Shown here: one piece after another, positions 1 to 4,940 of the stretch | Position numbering within the stretch: the first letter of the stretch is position 1 | Layout of the letters: every line of letters begins with the position of its first letter | Assembly (NCBI GenBank): GCA_020853255.1 | Contig: JADYZI010000393.1 | Coordinates: 1-7,336, forward strand | DNA from: Acidobacteriota bacterium | Lineage (GTDB): Bacteria > Acidobacteriota > Blastocatellia > Pyrinomonadales > Pyrinomonadaceae | DNA length: 7,336 nucleotides | Direction: 5' to 3' | Notes under the pieces: generated by a model | Told to the model about the DNA's origin: nothing | Databases searched by the model: none | What the model saw: only the letters and a program-made list of their open reading frames with translations | Translations under genes and position numbers: made by a program

Positions 1-1
1 G

Positions 2-223
2 CTGAAAAACCTTTTTGCTAAATTTGATGATAAGAACAACCCCGCACGTTGTAGCCATTCGCTTCCCACAAAGCAGCCACAGTTATGCGCTGTCTGCGTT
101 CCTAAAGATTGTGGACTATTAGTAACCAAGTGCGGGCAACAGATTCCAGTGCCGGCAAAGGATACAAAAAATCCCACGATCTGCGTGAAAGAGCAAGGCT
201 ATTCACGCGAACAGCAGACGTAA
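2..223 (+). CDS. 3' end of an unrecognised cysteine-rich protein (partial)
   Basis: A frame open from the left edge runs 73 codons to a TAA at 221-223. The start lies outside the window. The visible tail has six cysteines, at visible residues 17, 29, 32, 37, 44 and 61, including a C-x2-C pair (29/32). It is rich in Lys, Asp, Asn, Gln and Pro and has no obvious membrane segment. I do not recognise the family. The cysteine density could mean metal binding or disulfides in an exported protein; the sequence does not decide. It converges on secF, and a hairpin that could stop both transcripts lies between them. Caution: 73 open codons at an edge can occur by chance, and one minus-strand frame is also open over about 1-198. 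The plus frame has the more protein-like composition, so it is preferred, with modest confidence. Confidence 0.45.
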   Translation: MKNLFAKFDDKNNPARCSHSLPTKQPQLCAVCVPKDCGLLVTKCGQQIPVPAKDTKNPTICVKEQGYSREQQT

Positions 224-251
224 TTCCATTAATTGACCAGCAACGTAATGC

Positions 252-280
252 AGTCTAAATATTTAACGGACGATTGTCAA
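252..280 (-). promoter_or_regulatory. Possible leftward sigma70-type promoter
   Basis: Read on the minus strand, 275-280 gives TTGACA, a perfect -35 hexamer. It is followed by a 17-base spacer and TAGACT at 252-257, which matches 4 of 6 bases of the -10 consensus. It would fire leftward, away from secF and antisense to the plus-strand frame at the left edge. It could serve a minus-strand gene beyond the window or an antisense RNA. It could equally be a chance match in AT-rich intergenic DNA. Confidence 0.25.
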
Positions 281-334
281 GAATAATCAAGCCCGGACGG
301 CGAGAAATTTAAGATTTTCTACTATCCGGGCCTT
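281..334 (-). terminator. Nested hairpin terminator between convergent genes
   Basis: GCCCGGA at 291-297 pairs perfectly with TCCGGGC at 325-331. Inside this, AGAAA at 303-307 pairs with TTTCT at 316-320, giving a two-part stem with a small internal loop. Read leftward, the hairpin is followed by the T-rich stretch TTGATTATTCTTG, which suits an intrinsic terminator for the leftward secF transcript. It starts 34 bases past the secF stop codon. Read rightward, the tail is only CTTTG, so any stop for the plus-strand gene would be weaker. The rest of the 224-367 gap shows no gene. Confidence 0.6.
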
Positions 335-367
335 TGAGGTGGGAGGTATGTTTCAAATACTGATAAG

Positions 368-1450
368 TTATCGGGTTACGGGACGGCGAGTTACGGTCCG
401 GCGTGACGCCGAGGCCATCTTTTCGCCCTTTGGCTGCACCATTACTTCCTTGACCGAATTCATCCCAAGCTTGCTCTGCCACCAGATAGCGATCGGGCTG
501 GCAATAGCAATGGTTGAATAGGTTCCCGTGATCGAACCGACGAACAAGGCCAACGAAAATCCGCGAAGCACTTCTCCGCCGAACAGAACCAAAGCGAGCA
601 CTGAAAGAAACACAAGCCCGTTGGTGACCACCGTGCGCGACATCGTTTGGTTGATCGAATCGTTCGTCAACTGATAGATAGGCCGGTCGCGGTGGAGGCC
701 CATATTTTCGCGAATACGGTCGAAGATAACGATCGAGTCGTTGACCGAGAATCCGACCAGCGTGAGCAGTGCGGCGAGCACCGTAAGGCTTATCTCCCAC
801 TGAAAGACCGTAAAGAACGCGAGGGTAACAAGTACGTCGTGGAACACGGCGATGACCGCACCTGCTGCGTATGTCCAGTCGTAGCGGAAGGCAATGAACA
901 ACAAAATTCCGACCATTCCCAGCAACGTCGCGATAACCGCCTGATTCCGAAGCTGCGCTCCAGCAACCGGCCCAACGGCGTCAGTGCCGACGATCTTGTA
1001 CGCGGCCGTTTCGTCCTGATTCAACTGTGTCGAACCCTCGGCCTCTTTACCTACCTTGCTGTCCAATGCTTTCTTTACAAGGCAGCGGCCTGCTTCTGGC
1101 AGAAGTTTTCCGTTGTCGTCCTTGCATTCCTCTCGTTCGCCGAGGTTGGGCACCTTGATCAAAACTTCATCGGTCTTATCCGTCGATTCCTGAATGACGG
1201 CTTCGACGATGCCCACCTGTTCCAGAGCGTCGCGGATATCGTCGGAGGCCGGTTTCTGGCGGAACTTGGCCGTCACGACCGTGCCGCCTTTGAAATCGAC
1301 ACCAAGGTTGAACGATTCCGTCCCCCCAGGGGTAAGCTGACGTCCGATAGCCGAGATCAGGCCGGCAAGCAGGATAACGATCGAGATCGCGACCAGCGGC
1401 TTTCGCCAGCCCATCCAATCGACATTGATATTAGGTAAAATTTGAAACAT
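368..1450 (-). CDS. secF: Protein translocase subunit SecF
   Basis: SecF is an inner-membrane partner of SecD. The SecDF complex uses the proton gradient to help draw preproteins out of the SecYEG channel on the periplasmic side. The 360-residue protein has the family plan: a first membrane helix at about 16-36, the GVDFKGGT motif at 50-57, an extracytoplasmic domain to about 168, then five helices. GFSVNDSIVIFDRIREN at 233-249 and the LRGFSLALFVG region near 295-305 are SecD/SecF hallmarks. The ATG at 1450 is preceded by GGAAG at 1454-1458, a close but usable ribosome site. It lies 95 bases after secD and is the last gene of the cluster. Two features are unusual. The only two cysteines, C109 and C123, both fall in the extracytoplasmic domain. 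The C-terminal tail (about 326-360) is strongly basic and ends in a near-repeat, RRTVT-RRPVT-R. Confidence 0.97.
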   Translation of the reverse strand: MFQILPNINVDWMGWRKPLVAISIVILLAGLISAIGRQLTPGGTESFNLGVDFKGGTVVTAKFRQKPASDDIRDALEQVGIVEAVIQESTDKTDEVLIKVPNLGEREECKDDNGKLLPEAGRCLVKKALDSKVGKEAEGSTQLNQDETAAYKIVGTDAVGPVAGAQLRNQAVIATLLGMVGILLFIAFRYDWTYAAGAVIAVFHDVLVTLAFFTVFQWEISLTVLAALLTLVGFSVNDSIVIFDRIRENMGLHRDRPIYQLTNDSINQTMSRTVVTNGLVFLSVLALVLFGGEVLRGFSLALFVGSITGTYSTIAIASPIAIWWQSKLGMNSVKEVMVQPKGEKMASASRRTVTRRPVTR

Positions 1451-1465
1451 TTGCTTCCGTTGTAC

Positions 1466-1543
1466 GACAGGCCATCAGCCTGTTGAATGGCGCTTAATTA
1501 CATTCGGCGCTCCGACCAAGTCGAACAGGCTAACAGCCGGTTC
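1466..1543 (-). promoter_or_regulatory. secD-secF spacer with competing stem-loops
   Basis: The 95-base gap between secD and secF holds two hairpins. One, at 1523-1543, pairs GAAC-a-GGCT with AGCC-g-GTTC around a three-base loop, with one A/G mismatch. The other, at 1466-1484, pairs ACAGGC with GCCTGT around five bases, extended by a wobble pair. In the leftward mRNA, the downstream arm of the first (AGCCUGUU) is also perfectly complementary over eight bases to the upstream arm of the second (AACAGGCU). The three pairings therefore exclude one another. The second hairpin ends seven bases before the GGAAG ribosome site of secF. Neither hairpin has a U-run, so they are unlikely to be plain terminators. 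A role in setting SecF output or mRNA stability is inference. Confidence 0.35.
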
Positions 1544-1545
1544 TA

Positions 1546-3234
1546 TTAAATACTCAATTTCTTCATGTCCGGGTTTCGTGCCAACAGCCACATAAAGATG
1601 GTCCTGGAGACGAAAACGGCCGAGAACAAGTTGATAAGCAGGCCAAGAACGAGCGTGACGGCAAAGCCGCGGATCGGACCTGAGCCGTAAAGATACAGGA
1701 TCACGGCCGCAATGATGGTCGTCACGTGCGTATCAATGATCGTGATGAACGCCTTGTCAAAGCCTATCTCGACCGCCTTTGCCACACCGTGCCCGGCGAT
1801 TATCTCTTCGCGCATTCGCTCAAATATAAGAACGTTCGAGTCAACGGCCATACCGATACCGAGGATCAAACCCGCAATACCGGGAAGTGTCAGCGTCGAT
1901 CCAAGCATGATCAAGGCCGCAAGGGTAAGGACCATGTTCAGGATCAAGGCAATGACAGCATTGATTCCGGCCCCGCGGTAATAGAACAACATAAAGGCGA
2001 CGATAAATGCCAAGCCTGCAACTGATGCTGTCACGCCCGCGCGAATGGAATCCGCTCCTAGGCTCGGACCGACCGTGCGTTCTTCCTGATATTCGATCTG
2101 CGCCGGCAAGGCACCGGAACGCAGCGTCAATGCAAGGTCTTCGGCGTCCGTCTTTGTGAATTTTCCGGATATCTCGCCCTGGTCATCAATACGCGAACGG
2201 ATGAACGCGATCGACTTGACCTGATTGTTGAGCACAACGCCCATGTAGTTGTTGATGTTCTTGCTCGTCCACTCTCCAAACTTTGCGGCACCGGCCGGTT
2301 TTAATGAGAATGATATCTGATAATCGCTGCTGCTTCCTGTACGGGAAACCGCGTTCGCATCACGAAGTTCACTGCCATTTACTACTGCCGGGTACTCAAC
2401 GACCACGTACTGTTTGGCCGGCGGCGTTCCGGGAGGCGTACCGGGCGGCGGTGTTGCGTCACGCTCAACGTACTCCATGATCTTGCGGTTTGGTGGAAGT
2501 GAGCCGCCAAGGGAGGAAAGCGCGGCCTGCTCGCTTGGATATCTTTCAACCGGAGCCGGATTCGGAGCACCGATCACCCTCATCAGTTCAAGGTTCGAAT
2601 CGGCATTGAGAAGTTTCTTGACACGTTCCGGGTCGTCTACACCAGGCATTTGCAGCAGGATCTGGCCCGAGGCTTCCGAGCCGTGTCTCTGTAGTGTCGG
2701 CTCTTTAACACCAAACGCGTTGATTCGGCTTTCAATGATCTTCAGGGCCTGTTCAACAGCCTGGTTTTTCAGTACCGTCTGCATTTGCGACGGCAGATTC
2801 CATGTTACTGTGCCTCCGCTTACGCTCGGGTCGCCCCAGTTCACAAAATCGACCTTCTTCTTCACTTCGTCAATCAGGGCCTGCGTCTGCGAGGCGTCAG
2901 CGGCGGTTATTGAAACCGAATAGGTACCATTGGCGGCAACCACATTGCTTCCGCTGACCGCTATATTTGCTTCCTGAAGGGCGTTAAGCGCCGCGCTCGA
3001 ATTATTTTCGGCGAGCGTCTTCAGATATTCCTCGGTCTTGACGTGCATCACCAGATGCGAACCGCCTTTCAGATCCAGGCCAAGGCTGATGTTTTCAGAA
3101 AGATTCTTTTTGATACCCGCCCAGGTAAAATCCTGTTTGGTAAGCGTGCCGCGCGGCCCGATGCACAAATAAATGCCCGCGAGTGTCACAGCAACGATAA
3201 TGACCGTCCTGATCTTGAGACTGGTGTTTTTCAT
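1546..3234 (-). CDS. secD: Protein translocase subunit SecD
   Basis: SecD is the larger half of the SecDF export motor, with a big periplasmic domain that binds emerging preproteins. The protein is 562 residues. It has a membrane helix at about 9-26, then the LGLDLKGGSHLV motif at 51-62, ESRINAFGVKEP at 168-179 and QMPGVDDP at 195-202. LTLRSGALPAQI at 369-380 and RTVGPSLGADSI at 386-397 lead into the five-helix membrane block. GMAVDSNVLIFERMREE (461-477) and IDTHVTTIIAA (500-510), with D465 and D501, match the conserved proton-pathway region of the family. The ATG at 3234 fits the usual N-terminus; the upstream ribosome site is weak. It lies 69 bases after yajC. A proline-rich stretch at residues 262-272 (PPPG, PPG, PP) sits inside the periplasmic domain. 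The only cysteine is C24, in the first helix. Confidence 0.97.
   Translation of the reverse strand: MKNTSLKIRTVIIVAVTLAGIYLCIGPRGTLTKQDFTWAGIKKNLSENISLGLDLKGGSHLVMHVKTEEYLKTLAENNSSAALNALQEANIAVSGSNVVAANGTYSVSITAADASQTQALIDEVKKKVDFVNWGDPSVSGGTVTWNLPSQMQTVLKNQAVEQALKIIESRINAFGVKEPTLQRHGSEASGQILLQMPGVDDPERVKKLLNADSNLELMRVIGAPNPAPVERYPSEQAALSSLGGSLPPNRKIMEYVERDATPPPGTPPGTPPAKQYVVVEYPAVVNGSELRDANAVSRTGSSSDYQISFSLKPAGAAKFGEWTSKNINNYMGVVLNNQVKSIAFIRSRIDDQGEISGKFTKTDAEDLALTLRSGALPAQIEYQEERTVGPSLGADSIRAGVTASVAGLAFIVAFMLFYYRGAGINAVIALILNMVLTLAALIMLGSTLTLPGIAGLILGIGMAVDSNVLIFERMREEIIAGHGVAKAVEIGFDKAFITIIDTHVTTIIAAVILYLYGSGPIRGFAVTLVLGLLINLFSAVFVSRTIFMWLLARNPDMKKLSI
2423..2445 (-). repeat. 12-base tandem repeat encoding PPGT units in secD
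   Basis: Two near-identical units with a 12-base period, GGCGTTCCGGG (2423-2433) and GGCGTACCGGG (2435-2445), lie within secD. They encode the repeated Pro-Pro-Gly-Thr of the periplasmic linker at residues 262-272. The 12-base period keeps the reading frame, so copy number could change without breaking the gene. Confidence 0.6.
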
Positions 3235-3303
3235 TTCTTAATTCTTACGCCGCCGATACAAAAACGTATGGGCCAAAATTTGCGATCTCAGCCAGGCCGG
3301 TGA

Positions 3304-3603
3304 TTACTCAGCCTTTTTACCTACTACAGCGCTCTTTCCTATTTCGAGAAAAGACTTCTCGGCACTCTGGATTATAAAGCTCGTGTCTTTTATCTCTTTG
3401 ATCTTTCCGATAACGCCGCCGTTGGTCACAACCTCGTCATTGATCTTCAATCCAGTGATCATTTCCTGAAGCTGCTGCTTTTGTTTCTTCTGAGGCAAAA
3501 TGACTAGAAAGTAGAAAATTCCAAAAATAAAAACGAATGGAAGTACGGTCCAGATCAAACTGGCGCCGCCGGCACTCTGAAAAAATAGCAGAATTGTATT
3601 CAT
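3304..3603 (-). CDS. yajC: Sec translocon accessory subunit YajC
   Basis: YajC is a small single-pass inner-membrane protein that associates with SecDF and the SecYEG holotranslocon. This 99-residue protein has the family layout: a short N-terminal segment, a membrane helix at about 16-36, then the basic LPQKKQKQQLQEM segment at 36-48. The small C-terminal barrel includes the typical INDEVVTNGGVIGKI motif at 54-68. The length is normal for the family. It starts 54 bases after the tgt stop codon and is followed by secD, an order seen across many bacterial phyla. The ATG at 3603 is chosen because it gives the standard N-terminus; the ribosome site upstream is poor. A candidate promoter lies just upstream. 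Confidence 0.96.
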   Translation of the reverse strand: MNTILLFFQSAGGASLIWTVLPFVFIFGIFYFLVILPQKKQKQQLQEMITGLKINDEVVTNGGVIGKIKEIKDTSFIIQSAEKSFLEIGKSAVVGKKAE

Positions 3604-3634
3604 CTATACGCTCGTGTAGAAAGCAAAACTTAAT

Positions 3635-3661
3635 AGTATACCCACGAAAACCGGATATCAA
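3635..3661 (-). promoter_or_regulatory. Candidate promoter for yajC-secD-secF
   Basis: On the minus strand, TTGATA at 3656-3661 overlaps the tgt stop codon and matches 5 of 6 bases of the -35 consensus. After a 15-base spacer comes TATACT (3635-3640), matching 5 of 6 bases of the -10. The spacer is shorter than the ideal 17. Transcription would begin about 25 bases before the yajC start. It would let the secretion genes be expressed apart from tgt and the genes upstream. It is sequence-match evidence only. Confidence 0.35.
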
Positions 3662-4866
3662 ACACTTTCGTCTTCGTTTTCCCGTAGTTTTTCGAGAAAT
3701 TCGCTCCGGAACCGGGCGAATGAGCCGGATTTGATAGATTGCCTAACCCGACGCATAGTGTCAAGGTAAAAAGCCAGGTTGTGGTGCGATATCATCGTCG
3801 CCGCATTCATTTCACCTGCTTGATAAAGGTGCCGGATGTACCCGCGCGAGTATCTGCGGCAAACCGAGCACGAACAATCCGGGTCGATCGGAGCATCGTC
3901 TTTAATAAACTTCGCGTTCCGTATATTTAGCTTCCCGCGCGAAGAAAATGCTCCACCGGTACGGCCATTTCGCGTCGGCATAACACAGTCAAACATATCA
4001 ACACCGTGCGATACGGCCTCGATAAGGTCCTCTGGTGTTCCGACGCCCATCAGGTATCGCGGTGAATTGTTCGGCATTTTTGGTGCGAGGTATTCCAGAA
4101 CGCCATACATCACACTCTTTTCTTCACCAACGCTCAGGCCCCCGATCGCGTATCCATCAAAACCGATCTCGACCGTGCGATCAAGGCTCTCTTTTCTCAG
4201 GTCAAGATGCCCGGCCCCCTGAACAATGCCAAATAAAGCCTGACGGCTGGATAGTCCGTTTTGAGTCGCGCCTTTTGGCGTCTCCCCTGCGTGAACCGAG
4301 CCAGAATCGGCGCCTTCGTCCTGTAATTTATCGAAGCGTTCCTTCGACCGCCGGGCCCATCGAGCCGTTAATTCCAGACTCTTTACCGTCGCAACCTTAT
4401 CCGCATCTCCCGGCGGGCATTCGTCAAACACCATGACGATCTCCGAGCCAAGAGCGGCCTGGGCCTCAATTGAAACTTCGGGGGAAAGAAATTGTCGGCT
4501 TCCGTCAATATGGGACCGAAACTCGACGCCTTCCTCGGTCAATTTACTCAAGTCCGTCAGTGAAAAAACCTGAAAGCCGCCTGAGTCGGTCAACAGCGAA
4601 CGGCCCCAGGTAGAGAATTTATGAAGCCCGCCAAAATTCTTTATTACATCGACGCCAGGGCGAAGGAATAGGTGGTACGTATTGCCAAGGATGATCCGCG
4701 CGTCAAGTTCATCCTCCAGCCATTCGAACCGAACGCCCTTCATTGCACCCTGAGTGCCGACCGGCATGAAAACAGGCGTTTCAATGATCGACCGCCGGGT
4801 TGTTATCACACCCGTACGCGCTTCGCCGTCAGTCGCAAGAACCTTCCAATCGATAGCATTCTGCAT
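3658..4866 (-). CDS. tgt: tRNA-guanine transglycosylase (queuine tRNA-ribosyltransferase)
   Basis: Tgt exchanges guanine 34 in the anticodon of Asn, Asp, His and Tyr tRNAs for the queuosine precursor preQ1, in the cytoplasm. The 402-residue protein shows TPVFMPVGTQG at about 30-40 and DSGGFQVFSL at 94-103, with the general acid/base D94. It also has FGIVQGAG at 212-219, IGGLSVGEE at 241-249, and MFDCVMPTRN at 291-300 with the expected nucleophile D293. Zinc ligands C331, C333, C336 and H362 keep the family spacing. The protein is slightly longer than the usual 370-380 residues, largely because of a polar stretch at about 181-208 before FGIVQG. A stop codon lies directly before the ATG in the same frame, so the start is fixed; no good ribosome site is visible. 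It sits just upstream of yajC-secD-secF, a common arrangement. Confidence 0.97.
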   Translation of the reverse strand: MQNAIDWKVLATDGEARTGVITTRRSIIETPVFMPVGTQGAMKGVRFEWLEDELDARIILGNTYHLFLRPGVDVIKNFGGLHKFSTWGRSLLTDSGGFQVFSLTDLSKLTEEGVEFRSHIDGSRQFLSPEVSIEAQAALGSEIVMVFDECPPGDADKVATVKSLELTARWARRSKERFDKLQDEGADSGSVHAGETPKGATQNGLSSRQALFGIVQGAGHLDLRKESLDRTVEIGFDGYAIGGLSVGEEKSVMYGVLEYLAPKMPNNSPRYLMGVGTPEDLIEAVSHGVDMFDCVMPTRNGRTGGAFSSRGKLNIRNAKFIKDDAPIDPDCSCSVCRRYSRGYIRHLYQAGEMNAATMISHHNLAFYLDTMRRVRQSIKSGSFARFRSEFLEKLRENEDESV

Positions 4867-4890
4867 TCATTCATCGAAGGAACCTGATAA

Positions 4891-4915
4891 CCGAAGCTCG
4901 AAATTTGAATTTCGG
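4891..4915. other. Hairpin in the spacer upstream of tgt
   Basis: CGAAAT at 4899-4904 pairs with ATTTCG at 4909-4914 across a four-base loop. CCGAA at 4891-4895 can instead pair with TTCGG at 4911-4915. There is no T-run on either side, so this does not look like a complete terminator. It occupies the 74-base gap between the fusion gene and tgt and may act in RNA processing or have no function. Confidence 0.3.
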
Positions 4916-4940
4916 CCATCATCACGTTCCAGTTTTTAGC

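Noticed and set aside
339..521. Short plus-strand frame with a good Shine-Dalgarno-like GAGG eight bases before the ATG at 348
   Set aside because: It begins at the edge of the terminator hairpin and then runs antisense to the secF 3' end. The peptide has no recognisable features, and the purine-rich stretch alone is not enough.
647..1438. Long plus-strand open frame of 263 codons antisense to secF
   Set aside because: It lies wholly opposite a clear SecF protein; its translation has no recognisable domain and follows from secF codon usage.
348..1450. Inverted 11-base match ATGTTTCAAAT at 348-358 and at the secF start (1440-1450), flanking secF
   Set aside because: By rough count, several 11-base inverted matches are expected by chance in 7.3 kb. 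No other sign of a mobile or invertible element was seen.
3604..3619. Near-palindrome CTATACGCTCGTGTAG directly before the yajC start, considered as an operator or hairpin
   Set aside because: The transcribed strand has a mismatch and only a two-base loop, and no known operator is recognised.
4806..4922. 38-codon minus-strand frame starting in the spacer before tgt and overlapping the tgt start, considered as a leader peptide
   Set aside because: It has a weak ribosome site, no recognisable composition, and its stop lies about 60 bases inside tgt, which does not suit translational coupling.
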